Origin: Breviolum minutum Mf 1.05b.01
Lineage: Eukaryota > Sar > Dinophyceae > Suessiales > Symbiodiniaceae
Direction of reading: 5' to 3'
Assembly: GCA_000507305.1 (NCBI GenBank)
Contig: DF240485.1
Span: 41,032 to 105,031 of the forward strand
Length of the DNA stretch: 64,000 bases
The notes beneath the pieces are model-generated. The model was not told the origin of the DNA. It was given only the letters and a program-made list of their open reading frames with translations, and did not search any database. Numbering within the stretch: position 1 is the first letter of the stretch; every line of letters begins with the position of its first letter. Positions 22,841 through 33,197 of this stretch are shown here, piece by piece. The position numbers and the translations under genes are program-made.

Positions 22841-23090
22841 CTATAAAGTGATTATGTCACAAGTTAGATGGCAAAGCTCCCCAAAAAGGTTGACAAAGGC
22901 GTCTTCATCGAAACTAATGATACTCTCAGTTTCCTTTATTTTATCTTTTGCAGGTTGGTTAAAAGATACAGATACCGATACCCCATGATACCCCCTTATG
23001 AATGGGTGAACGATTGAAGCTTTCTCCCGGAATACATGTAGTACCCGTGGCTCTGCCGAAACGCAGGTACCGGGTTGGCGACCTGTGGTG
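22841..23090 (-). CDS. Candidate terminal exon, minus strand
   Basis: Minus frame open for more than 80 codons to TAG at 22841-22843. It includes TGRQPGTCVSAEPRVLHVF, FNQPAKDKIKETESIISFDE and DAFVNLFGELCHL. The likely acceptor is GTCTCTGTAG|AT near 23090. It could be one exon or two. Family not recognised. Confidence 0.42.
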
Positions 23091-23394
23091 GATGGATCTA
23101 CAGAGACACGACCCAAGGCTAAGATGGTTTCTGGGTTGCGGAACCTGGGAGATAGACAATTGATAGGTGAAAGGCAACAGAAAATTTAAAGAAACCACAG
23201 ATTTTTTGGTGGAGTAAGTAAGTTTTAGGCTCGTGGGGTGATGAATATGCATAAACAACTGGGTATGTTATGTTTTCTTAGATTGTGAATCAATTGGGTT
23301 GGTAGATGTAGATTGATTCAACCATCAGGGTCTTCTGGCTATGATTTGTCCCTTGCTATTGCGGCCATCTGCATGCACATCACAATTTCAGCAT

Positions 23395-23500
23395 CAGTGA
23401 TGGACCAGGACAGAGGGTCCGTTGTGAGGTCCAAAGTGTTTGACATCGATTTCTCACAGCCTACTGGGTGGCCAAAGTATGGCGAAACACCTCACATGTC
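23395..23500 (+). CDS. Candidate exon, weak
   Basis: ATG in frame MDQDRGSVVRSKVFDIDFSQ then PTGWPKYGETPHM. It may precede the terminal exon at 24026, but no join was established. Confidence 0.28.
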
Positions 23501-24025
23501 AATAGTATGCCGAAAACCATCAGCATTTGAATCAGTTTTTTTTGATTTAAATCAGAAAAAAACGCAGCGATGATGACTAGAAACCAGCCAACATTGGCTT
23601 TGATTCAAGTTCAAATCTGTAACCCTTCACAAGTGATACGAGGCAGTCACATTCAAAAGACGAACACTTTAACAGTATATTTGGTCCTTGGAACCTCCTT
23701 GTTGACTCTGACGTTCAGAACTCCCTTGTAGGACCTTCTTGGTGTGCACACTTTTTGGCTAGATGATCCTTTTTCAGTTTGTGCTTAATTTTTTTTTGGG
23801 ATGCTGTTTGAAACCTCGCTAGCATTGATGCATCAAATAATCAATTAGTGGCGTAGGGAGGCACCACAGAAGGGTAATGGCTTCAAATCTCTGACTTCTT
23901 TACACATGCTGAAGTAGTCTTTAATTTTCCATCTACTTTTTGTTGCCTTTGATTCTCTTGATTGTTGGATTCTTGCAGAAGTGTCGTGTATGTATATAAA
24001 TTCGTGGGCTGGTCCTCCCCACCAG

Positions 24026-24151
24026 GGTGGACCACCAGCGTGGAGACGCAGTATCAAAGTGGGGAAGCTTCAGTTGGATTTGATGACATACCAGGGCCCA
24101 GATGCGCACACTTCTTTCAAAGTAGTTGCAGATTTCTTGAAAAAAGCATAA
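24026..24151 (+). CDS. Terminal exon, basic protein
   Basis: Acceptor TCCCCACCAG|GGT (phase 0), frame GGPPAWRRSIKVGKLQLDLM then TYQGPDAHTSFKVVADFLKK, TAA stop at 24149-24151. Composition is strongly protein-like and amphipathic at the end. The minus strand is not comparably good. Upstream exons are uncertain. Family not recognised. Confidence 0.52.
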   Translation, partial: GGPPAWRRSIKVGKLQLDLMTYQGPDAHTSFKVVADFLKKA

Positions 24152-24262
24152 TTGACATAACATAAAGCATTTCTATTCTTTATCCACATCCATGTGTACT
24201 ATTTTTTCCAAAAGCACATATACATCATATATATACATCATATGATATGTGTAAATGTATAC

Positions 24263-24374
24263 CTGTCTTAAAGCCTCCAAGAGTCGTGTATCTTTGGTTT
24301 CGCGGATTTCGGGAGATGCAACTCCCTGTCCAGGATGCAGGGAAGCGATCTCGAAGTGCCATCGCCCGGGCAGC
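24263..24374 (-). CDS. Internal exon, minus strand
   Basis: Minus exon from an acceptor AACTCCAG|G (24374, phase 2) to a near-consensus donor AGACAG|GTATAC (24263). Frame LPGRWHFEIASLHPGQGV then ASPEIRETKDTRLLEALRQ. A competing minus frame is open for longer (24225-24548) but has no such donor. Likely part of a minus-strand gene extending to higher coordinates (open minus frames at 24.6-24.9 and 24.9-25.1 kb). Family unknown. Confidence 0.45.
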
Positions 24375-24458
24375 CTGGAGTTTTTCCCACTCAGGGCGAC
24401 TGGGAGTATGAAGTGAATTTGGAGAAAGGGAAGGATGCATTTTCATAGGATAACTAGA

Positions 24459-24550
24459 TGGTGGCTTCAAAGATTTTTTATTTTCACCCGTATTTGGGCA
24501 AGATGATCCAATTTGACTAATATTTTTCAAAGGGGTTGAAACCACCAACC
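24459..24550 (+). repeat. MITE-like family 4, copy a
   Basis: About 92 bp sharing TCCAATTTGACTAATATTTT and its flanks with 53452-53543. The left end GGTGGCTTCAAA is complementary to the right end TTGAAACCACCAACC, so it is an inverted-repeat element. Confidence 0.6.
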
Positions 24551-25437
24551 AGATAATGATGGACCATCAATAAATAAATGATATGAGCCAGAGAAAATTC
24601 ATTCGTAGTCTGCTTAAAACGCCCTGTGCCTCTGACAGCCAACATATACATTGAACCTGACTATACTTTTGAATGAATGACTTGCTTTTGCTTTGGACCT
24701 CATCCAGTAGATTCCACATTTAAGGGTCCAACCCATTGAAGGGTAGGGATGTTGCACTGCTATCCGAAATGCGGAGAGGATTTCCAAGGGGAGCCTCTTG
24801 GGATGGACTCCATGTGTCAGCTGAGTACGGATGAGTTCTGAAGTTTCCGTAATCCCAAAAAACAGATTCACAACAATCTCCAGCAAACCAACTCTTGGGG
24901 AAGATCCAACAATGTTGCAATGTTCACTGTAACAAGCTAGTATCCACGACTTGTAGGTGCGAATCGGAGGAGGTTGGCATGTGCTACGAAATGAACCTGA
25001 GCCTGCAGAGCGTTCAAGTATTGGTGGGTTGGAGTCTCAGTCGTTGAAGGAAAATGATGTTGGAGACTTTCGATTTGAGTACTGGTTGCATTTGGTTGCC
25101 ATGATTGTGGCAAGAGCATTTTCAGATACTTTCAGATAATTTTCAGATTTTTCAAGTTGCATGCTTTGAACATCATTAAACTGGATGGTACTGATAATTA
25201 TTTCTGTCAGAGTAGTGAGTAGTGGATATTGGAGGAGAGTTTGGAGGAGATATCACCAAATCAGTTGAAAAAAAACATATGGAAAACAAGGCAGCAAAGA
25301 CTATTAGTAGATCATTGTGACCTATCCTTGGTGCCATGGTTTCTGAAATAAATATGTGTATATAGAATGATATAGTGTAGGTATGTGTTTGATATCACTG
25401 GATCTCATTGAAACACGCCGCCCTCATTTCGCCTGAG

Positions 25438-25512
25438 GCGAACATCAAGTCCTGGGAGTTCACCCAGTCGAAGTTGCAGCAACTGAGCGAATTTGGATGG
25501 TTGATTGGTTGA
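25438..25512 (+). CDS. Candidate terminal exon
   Basis: After GCCTGAG a frame reads ANIKSWEFTQSKLQQLSEFG and stops at TGA 25510-25512. The frame is open upstream for about 15 codons as well. Short, no family. Confidence 0.35.
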   Translation, partial: ANIKSWEFTQSKLQQLSEFGWLIG

Positions 25513-25599
25513 TGGTGTTGGGCACATTTTTTGAACAGCTGCACTGTGAAATACATAAATCTACTAGGAATAGCACAATGTATTGTTTTTTTTTGTTTG

Positions 25600-25755
25600 A
25601 TATGATTTGATATAACATAGTATAATATAATATGATATAATTTAATATAATATAATATAATATAATATGATTTAACATCATATGACATAACATAGTACAA
25701 TTTAACATAATATAATATAATATAACATAATATCATATAATATCATATCATGTAC
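25600..25755 (+). repeat. (TATAA)n-like degenerate microsatellite
   Basis: About 150 bp of TATAATATAATA-type pentamers with ATGATA and AACATA interruptions; minus-strand Tyr/Ile/Leu frames across it are artefacts. Confidence 0.9.
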
Positions 25756-26339
25756 AAAGTATATCGGTTTGTTTTTCAGCTTTTTTGGACACCCCCCCAA
25801 AAACGAAACATACCTAAACCTCAATGACTCATAGATTGGATCAACATTTTGATCCACCGATGAGGTCCAGATCCGGAAAGGCATCCCTTTGCCCATGGAG
25901 CTCCTTCCTGGTGCGTTTTTTTTTTTCGTGGCAGGTTGGCGTGTTTAAGAAACCAATGTTTTGAAATACGTGTTTTTTTTGAGAACTGTTGGAGGTAGAT
26001 ATGTTTGAGCAAATGATGTTGAAATACATAGGTACTATGTTGAAATACCATGTGTAGAAGTACAATTAAGTAGATATGTATACACATGTGAGTGTTGAGC
26101 ACAAACCTCATGAAAGGTCCCACATGATCAAGGTTCACAGGAAACATTCACAAGACAAGGGCGAAAGGAATTTTGACAGGAATATCCACTTTGGTGAAAG
26201 AGTTCCGAAAGATAACATGACCCTTACGGAAAGGCAAGAGGAGGCGAAAGGTTTGCGAAAGAGTTGCGAAAGGGGAGTTTCTGGGAACCTTTATTTTGCC
26301 CACCCTTTACATATTGTATCAGTACTGTAGATGCATCAT

Positions 26340-26475
26340 AAAACAATATATATATGTATATATTTATTAAACACACACATATATATATATATTTACATAT
26401 ATATATATTTATTAAGCACACACGCACATATATATATATATACATATATATACAGGTGAAATATATTATATATAC
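26340..26475 (+). repeat. Duplicated TA/CA microsatellite block
   Basis: The block TATTTATTAAACACACACAT with flanking TA repeats is repeated about 57 bp later as TATTTATTAAGCACACACGC. A local tandem duplication of compound microsatellite. Confidence 0.8.
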
Positions 26476-26777
26476 ATGGTACAACATGTTGCTACCGAAA
26501 CAATTGAAGATTTCCATACTCATTCCAGATTCTTATGATTTCCGAGTCATGTGACTGGCCAGGGGCACGCCCATCGAGCGCTTTAGCTTTGGTCCGGGCC
26601 TTGGGGAAACAGAATCCAGTGGTCGTTGTTGTTGTGGCTTGGGAGGTGTGCCTTTTAAGCCTGGGTTAAGGTGCATATGCCAGTGGCTCCTCTTTTGGCC
26701 ACACCTGTGTTAGCAAAGACCATGAGAAAATCGCCAAAGAGGTGGACGATTCAGTCATTTGTGGATTTTTTTCACAG

Positions 26778-26940
26778 GTTTGCCACGTGAGGGAGTATGG
26801 TGTGATATGGAAACTGCATGGAACATGACCAGAGTTTTGTCTACATTTACGGACACTGGTGTTTGTGAATGGTGTATCCCAACAGTGCAATCTGGAGGTG
26901 GATCGTGGCAAGTTGGAGATCTCAAGATGCAAATTTCAGG
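26778..26940 (+). CDS. Candidate exon, Trp/Cys-containing
   Basis: Strong acceptor TTTTTTTCACAG|GT (phase 1), frame LPREGVWCDMETAWNMTRVL, TDTGVCEWCIPTVQSGGGSW and QVGDLKMQISG. The donor is uncertain: CAA|GTTGGAG at about 26912, or later. It could be upstream of the 27133 exon in one gene. Family not recognised. Confidence 0.45.
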
Positions 26941-27132
26941 GACATTTTTTGATCGCCAAAAAAACATAAAAAAATACATGTTTGCGACATTTTTTTAAAA
27001 AAATCTTACTTCATCAACAGATATCTTGTAATACTAGTAAGTTCTACTAGATTTTCAGTGGAATTTCCCTGGGACGGATTGGGAAAATGTTCAACCTGAA
27101 AAACTTTAAGATTTTTGCATTTTGGAATCAAG

Positions 27133-27376
27133 GTTGAGACATTTTGGTCTCTATCGTGTACTGCGTCCTCGAGAGCCAGTGGTATCGCCCAATGAGGATA
27201 CCCAAGCTTTGGCGATTGGCAATGGCACACCACGTGGCACACCACGAACGCCCAGCCCCAGTCCGAGACGCTTGGCCGAATCACAATCTGAATTGTTGGA
27301 CGTGGATGAAGATCTTGAAGAAGAAATACCAGGCTGGATGCTGCAGTCAGGTGTTTCGATTTGGCACAAGGCTGAG
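27133..27376 (+). CDS. Exon, Ser/Pro-rich then acidic
   Basis: Acceptor GGAATCAAG|G (phase 2), 81 codons, donor GCTGAG|GTACAT (phase 0). It contains a basic start (LRHFGLYRVLRPREP), a low-complexity TPRGTPRTPSPSPRRLAESQ segment, an acidic DVDEDLEEEIPGW and ends GVSIWHKAE. The SP/TP-rich part is typical of disordered, phosphorylatable regions. Splice signals are good at both ends. Gene identity unknown. Confidence 0.55.
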
Positions 27377-27600
27377 GTACATGGTTGAAAACTGTTGAAA
27401 AGACTGACTGACACAGATTTTGCAAGGAGATGTCAAGAATGTCATGTCCAAATATAAATATATATATATATATATTATTATCTATTTACATATAACGTTA
27501 GACGTTAGATCTTGATATTGCTGGAGTTACGTAGTTCCTTAGCTGCCCCAGGCAGATCACAACTCATAATCTTGTTCAACACTGTACATTCCATGTCTCC

Positions 27601-27710
27601 ATATGGGTGTTTCCAAAAAATAGTGATACCACAAAATCATCCATTTAATAGGGTTTTCCATTATAAACCATCCATTTTGGGATACCACCATTTTCGGAAA
27701 GCCCCATATA
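27601..27710 (+). repeat. MITE-like family 3, copy b
   Basis: ATATGGGTGTTTCCAAAAAA at the left, TTTTCGGAAAGCCCCATATA at the right: imperfect terminal inverted repeats. The internal part ATCCATTTAATAGGGTTTTC is shared, in opposite orientation, with the copy at 33085. Confidence 0.75.
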
Positions 27711-28199
27711 GACAAAATTTTATAAAATTGATACATATGGAAGCCATGACAAATAAATCACGTCATGTGCTGTATAATTTTTTATACACTGCAGACAGGG
27801 AACATATTCCGAATAATTCATTTCCAAAAAGTACTTTCTTGGGCAGGCATCACGGTCTTTGCGCCAAATGCTATGCAGTTGCCTTCGTACGGAGCTCAGG
27901 GAAACCCTTGATTTAGAGTGCCTTTTTTCGACACATGTTGGTTGAATGTTGGATACCTAGAGCATTGAGCATGAACCATATGAACCTGGAAATGAAGTGA
28001 TGCTGGGTAGAAGGGACATCTCCGGCTTTGGGAAGTCGTCATATTGGTTCTACGTAGGGCACAAGTGTAGTGGTCTACTTGCGCCTTGTTCCGCAAGTGG
28101 GGAAAATCACGTCACATCTAGGCACCCTGCGTGATCAGCAGCCATTTTCTCTTTTTTGAGACTTCCGACTCCCATTGAAGCTAAACCAACTCGCCTCCC

Positions 28200-31100
28200 A
28201 TGGCTATCTCAAAGAGCCTCCTGATGACCATGGTGACCCCGGCGGTGGCCATTGTGATGCACACAGGTGAAAGTGTTGGATATAACTATGGATCTTCCAA
28301 GTGCCCTTGCGTCCCTTGATCTTCAGAAATAGTTGAAGTTGGGGGCAAGGAGTTGGGGTGGTGGAATGGCATTTCGGGATCATGAATCATATTGTGACAA
28401 CTTGATAATGTCAAATGCTGATGCATACTTGAACTCTAAGAGCAATTTTGAAATCCTTACCATGCAAGAACCACCAGCTATATTACGTCTCAATAGATAT
28501 GTTGAAAGTGACAAGAGTTGTAGAGTTCAACGGATTTTATCTGCAATCCCTTGCATCGATCTTTCATTTTTTTTATTAATTATTCATCCACTTGGGTTGG
28601 TCATGGTCGGCCTATGTCGGTCTTCTTGGGTTCCATTCATAATTGGAATTCCGATTGGACTTACCTTGATGTTGGGGGGTTAGAATCCAACATTGCTCCG
28701 TTTCAACACATGCAGTACAGAATATCGTACATCGGCGCAATTTCAGCAATTTATATAATTATTGATATTGCGAACATCACCTTTCGATAGTTGGATATTT
28801 AGATATTCATTGGTAACCTTGGTTTCGTTGGGTTTTTTTTTGGCCTCCATTTGTTGTTCACTCACCAGGTTGGTTTCGCTGGTTTGGATGGCAAGACGAC
28901 GGTGCAACTGGATGCCAATACCTCTGTCGATTACCCCGCCAACTTTGCAGCTTATTGTGAGGCCTGGGATAATGACCGAAACAACGTGAGCTGCAAGGAC
29001 AGCTGGGAGGGGAAGATGGGTTTTTTTGCATTCAGAATTTGGGAATATACACACACACACACATATATATATATAAATACATTAAATTATATACAGTATA
29101 TACATACAATTATGCATATATGTGTGTGTATATATCTCAGAAGTCAGAAACACTTTTTATGCCCTCATTAGATGCCGCCTTAACCCAAAAACAAGACATA
29201 TTGAAAATTGGTTTCCAGACACCTGACACCTGGCACCTCTCAGGAAGGACAGAAACCTGGAAAGGACCAGGGATGGTGTGCCGAGGCTTGGTGCTATGTG
29301 GATCCTTGCAATTGTGAATTGGATGAGCCTGCCACTAAGACCCCTGAGGATGGTGGGTATATGCCACATGCCAGTTATCAAGGACGTGGCCTGTGGTATT
29401 CCTACAAAACTTGTGGTGGCAAGGAGGGTGCTGTCGAAATTCATGGGACGCGATGGGTGTTTTGCTAGGCTGATGTGCATTGCTTGTGAGCCATCGGGAG
29501 TCAAACAAACATTTGGGGCGGATCAATACATATCAATACAACAAGCAGCAAACACTCTGCCAAACTAGCACCTTTCAGAAAAGACCTATATAAAAAGGCA
29601 TGTGGAGTTTTTTTTCCGGAGCATATTTTTTGGGTGGTTCTTTCTGGAGAAAATCCACCACGGAAAATCACCATTTTCTTGGAGGACTATTGGATGACAC
29701 CAGAGAAGAAGGAGGAGCTCCAGGCCGTGCCCAAGAATTGCAGCAAGAAGGCGGGTTCCCGGAGATGCGGGCATGAGGTCACCTTTGTGGTTGGATGATT
29801 CCTAGATGGAGATGGAACTTGGAGTATATATATATATATATATTTAGAAATGCGCAATAGATATGTAATACTTATATTATTGGACCCAGGGTTTTTAAAC
29901 ATCCAGCTGTTTTTTTCCCTCAAGTCAAGGGGACTGAATGTTAGTTCAGGGTCCGTTTTTTTTGGCACTTGAGATGATGATGTTGCTACCAACACTGCAT
30001 GTCTCCTTGGATTCATTGATGAAGCTGCTGTTAACTTCACCGAATCTCGCAGATTCCTTGATGATCATCGATGGCAGGTGGAGGAAAAGAAATGGGGCAA
30101 TGAGAAATGCCGCTGCATCGGCTACGATGGCGTCCCAGGCAGCACCAACGTGACCATCAACGGTGAGGAGATGCCATACCCTGCAGATGCTGGGGCCAGT
30201 TGTTCAGCCTGGGATGCTAAGAATCATCCGGATTGCAAGGGTGACTTTGGCGAAGGTATGGCTTAGGTGTTTGTTTGGCAAATTTATTGCAATACTCATT
30301 CCAAGGTGATAATGAATGGGCCCATAATTGGGAGCACCCCCCCGTGGTTTTTTTTGTGGCTTGGCTTGCTTTGGGTTTAGTGAGTTTAAATGGTTTAAGT
30401 CATGATTTTTGTTCATCACAATGTGAACAATAAACGATTTTCGGCGAATCGGCTTCGGGGACAAAAAATTCAGGTGAGAAAGCCGCGGCCTGGTGTAAGA
30501 AAGCCTGGTGCTATGTGGATCCCTGCGAATGTCAACTGGAAGTTCCACCTAAGACCTCCAGCTATTTGCCCAACAGTCGTGGCAATGGAAAACCCATCTA
30601 CTTCTCCTATGCTGCATGTGGCGCTGAGGATGAATACACCACGGGCAATGTCCCGGAGGCTTGTGTGAACCAGGAGGCTGAAAGCAACTGCACGAAGTTG
30701 CCTGGATTTAGTTGAAGCTGGCAGGACAAACTGGGTGCGGTAGGAAAGGCGTCCTTCAAAGATGGCATGAGTTGGTTCAGTTTCGGTATGTTCCGCTTGA
30801 TGCCCCCCCCCCCAGTGTTTTTTTTCTCCACTTTTTATCCTGATGCTGGTATTACCGGTCTTTACTTAGCCGTAGCCATGTCGTAAAAACCGCAAGCTTC
30901 CTGCTTCCTCCAGGGTTTCAAGATGTTAAGTTGAGAACTCTTTCATCGCAGCCAAGTGGAGCGGCTAACAAGATAGTTTCCCCTGGAAAGGGGGGGGTTG
31001 GAACCAGCCTTGGAAGGGAGTGATTGGAGGGTATCTAAAATCACTGGAGAATGTGGAGCTAAGCATCTAAGGGTTTCTTACCATGTCTAATTGGTGAGGT

Positions 31101-31521
31101 CATCTGTAATTCTCCGCCTATATCAGCCTACTTCTAATTGCTTAGCGCTGCATAGAGGCAAATAGAAGGCCCAAACACCTTTTGCACCTCAAGGTGCCAG
31201 GTCATTCTCTGCAATGTGTTGCTCGCGCTATCCTGCATCATCTCATCATTTCATCCAACCTTCATCAAATCTCGGACGCCAATTCTATACTCCCAAATGG
31301 TTTTTGCCCAACAATTCTAACGCCTTCATCTCCAATCCCAATCTCCAACCCAGAAATCAAGATCCAAACTTAAATGAACAACAACATCACCAACCTTCAG
31401 GTTAGAGAAGTGTGCCTGGAATGGCAAGCAATGCCTTGGAAAGGAATTGCTTCAAGTCTGCAGCAACGCTGTCACCTTTGGTCTTTTCGGCCTGGTCGCT
31501 GCCGTTTTCATGGCCTTGTAG
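28200..31521 (+). CDS. Two-module cysteine-rich type I membrane protein
   Basis: Six exons: 28200-28310, 28869-29019, 29248-29427, 29974-30255, 30474-30696, 31401-31521. Phases agree at every join; all introns can be read as GT-AG. Exon 1 starts at ATG with a hydrophobic signal-like segment (LLMTMVTPAVAIVM) and ends KCPC. Exons 2-3 and 4-5 encode two homologous modules. Each has CxC[VI]G, a (V/Y)PA(N/D) and CxAWD segment, then AWCYVDPCxC and SYxxCG. Exon 6 gives LEKCAWNGKQCLGKELLQVC and a transmembrane helix (AVTFGLFGLVAAVFMAL), followed by TAG. The same frame continues past the TAG for 40 codons with a basic cytosolic-type tail, so the stop may be recent. The even cysteine pattern suggests a disulphide-bonded ectodomain. 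I recall such WCYVDPC proteins from dinoflagellates and other algae, without a known function. Confidence 0.78.
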
Positions 31522-31644
31522 AGCTTACTTCGCCGACGACAAAAAGGAACCGCGAAGGAGCAACAAAAGGTGAAGCTGGGGAAGATGGCTTCCACCACTC
31601 CCGGGTGGCGAATAGTAAGAGGCCATGATTACTCCCAAGACTAA
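31522..31644 (+). pseudogene. In-frame continuation after TAG, possible lost C-terminal tail
   Basis: Directly after the TAG at 31519-31521 the frame of the cysteine-rich protein remains open: LLRRRQKGTAKEQQKVKLGK then ASTTPGWRIVRGHDYSQD, ending TAA at 31642-31644. The composition (basic stop-transfer residues right after a membrane helix) is what a type I protein tail should have. No plausible intron removes the TAG. It could be a nonsense mutation, a sequencing error, RNA editing or coincidence. Confidence 0.45.
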
Positions 31645-33084
31645 TGGGAGTTGCGCTATTGACAGATCCTGGCAAGATAGTACATGTTACATACATATTT
31701 ATATACACTCAAATAGAGAATCACATAGTTCACTACATACAATTTCAGTATATAATTAATGGAGTTACATTAGTTGGGAACATGTTTTCATGTCGGCTTT
31801 GAGACCCAAAAGTTGGATCTCGAAAAGTTGTGACTGGATCAATAGATTGCCTGGCTATATATCGGATACACATTGTATTTGCCCTTTGTTTTTGACTGAC
31901 ATGTTTGATACATTTAGATGTATTCAATTTCAGATTATGTGTAAAAATTGTTGATTTACTTTTATCAAGTGATGTTTGGTTTATATGATTATTCAATTTC
32001 TGTTCATTTGTTTGTCTACATTTAATTCATTTTTCGGGTCATGTAATTCTTCATATGAACCACTAAGGCGCCCGGCGCGACCCAGAGCAAGACCCAGTAG
32101 TGCACCAAGAGCTCGAAAGCTAAGCTGAAGTGACATGGGAGGAAACTGAAGGAAAACAGGATGACCTACTGTTGATGGAAGAAATCCTGCACCACCTGGA
32201 ATGGTTAAAACCCTATAAATAATGGGATAATCATCATCCTTGGTGGTGCAGGATTTTCAGATTGAAGGAAAACATCACCATTTTAATCAGTTTTGGAAGT
32301 TTAGGGCCAGGGTGAACCCGAGAAAAACCTTCCAGGGGACAGATTTTTCGTTTTTGAAGAAAAGGAATCCCAATGTATGGCAACTTGGGAAGAAATCCGA
32401 AGAATGGGATTACATCGAAGAATATCAGGGAAATCCAGGTTGAATTGAGGGTGCAACCCCTGAGTCCACACCACACGTTCTCTACCCTCCTGGTCCCAAT
32501 AAACAGCGCCTCGCAGGAAGCTTGAAGATAAACTCACGTAGAAAATCCATGGTTTTTTCACATGTTTTAACCAATTTCCACATATATACAGGGTGTCCTT
32601 CCTTTGGTTGGCATTTTTAGTTGCGCCAATTTTCTCATAGGATTGAGCCAATTTTGACAGGCAAATGAGTTGAAGGGTGAGAAACTCAATGTGGAAAAGT
32701 GAGTTCATAGAGGAACCTGATGAGTTCTTCCTAAGGGCAACAATCGGAAGTTGTAAGTTGTTGCAGACAACTGAAATCATCAACTGCAGCATATTGTTTT
32801 ATAGTGCTCTTTACCAGGTTGCATACTTCCCGAACAGGAAGCAGATCCGGCGCTAGAAGAGTTCATGTTTTCTTTTGTATTGTTGGAGCCACCATTCCGC
32901 CCATTTCGCGAAAAAAAAACATTTTACGAATTCAAGAACCATGCTTTCTCATCAACCGGCCATTCGAACTTCGCAGCCCAAAAACAGGATTTCCAGCGTG
33001 GAAGTGTGATGGAGCCAGGACGAAAAAACAGTGGATCAACTGAATCAACTCCGGGTGTGTGAGGTTGATGTTTTCGTCAACTCC
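31645..33084. other. No firm gene; one MITE
   Basis: Only weak frames. A short Arg-rich frame near 32067-32127 (RRPARPRARPSSAPRARKLS) could be a terminal exon but has no partners. Confidence 0.3.
32167..32259 (+). repeat. MITE-like family 1, copy with truncated right end
   Basis: TACTGTTGATGGAAGAAATC at the left is intact; the inner pair CCTGCACCACC and GGTGGTGCAGG is present, but the right terminal TTTTGTCCATCAACAGTA is missing after GCAGGATTTT. Nearly identical to the copy at 59394. Confidence 0.85.
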
Positions 33085-33197
33085 CATATGGGTGTTTCCA
33101 AAAATAGGGGTATCCCAAAATGGATGGTTTGTAATGGAAAACCCTATTAAAATGGATGATTTGGCAGGAACCCCCCTATTTTCGGAAACATCCATAT
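33085..33197 (-). repeat. MITE-like family 3, copy c
   Basis: CATATGGGTGTTTCCAAAAA at the left and CGGAAACATCCATATC at the right. The inner segments are inverted relative to the 27601 copy. Confidence 0.75.

Noticed and set aside
25395..25736. Tyr/Ile/Leu-rich minus frame resembling a membrane protein.
   Set aside because: The hydrophobic part is the translation of a TATAA-type microsatellite.
30713..30787. In-frame TGA followed by 24 open codons in the cysteine-rich gene, which suggested selenocysteine or a pseudogene.
   Set aside because: A GT donor at 30697 before the TGA joins in phase to the exon at 31401 (CTK|LEKCAW), so the TGA is intronic.
30869..30880. CCGTAGCCAT, a 10-base match to the dinoflagellate spliced leader.
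   Set aside because: It lies inside an intron, the match stops after ten bases and no gene start follows.
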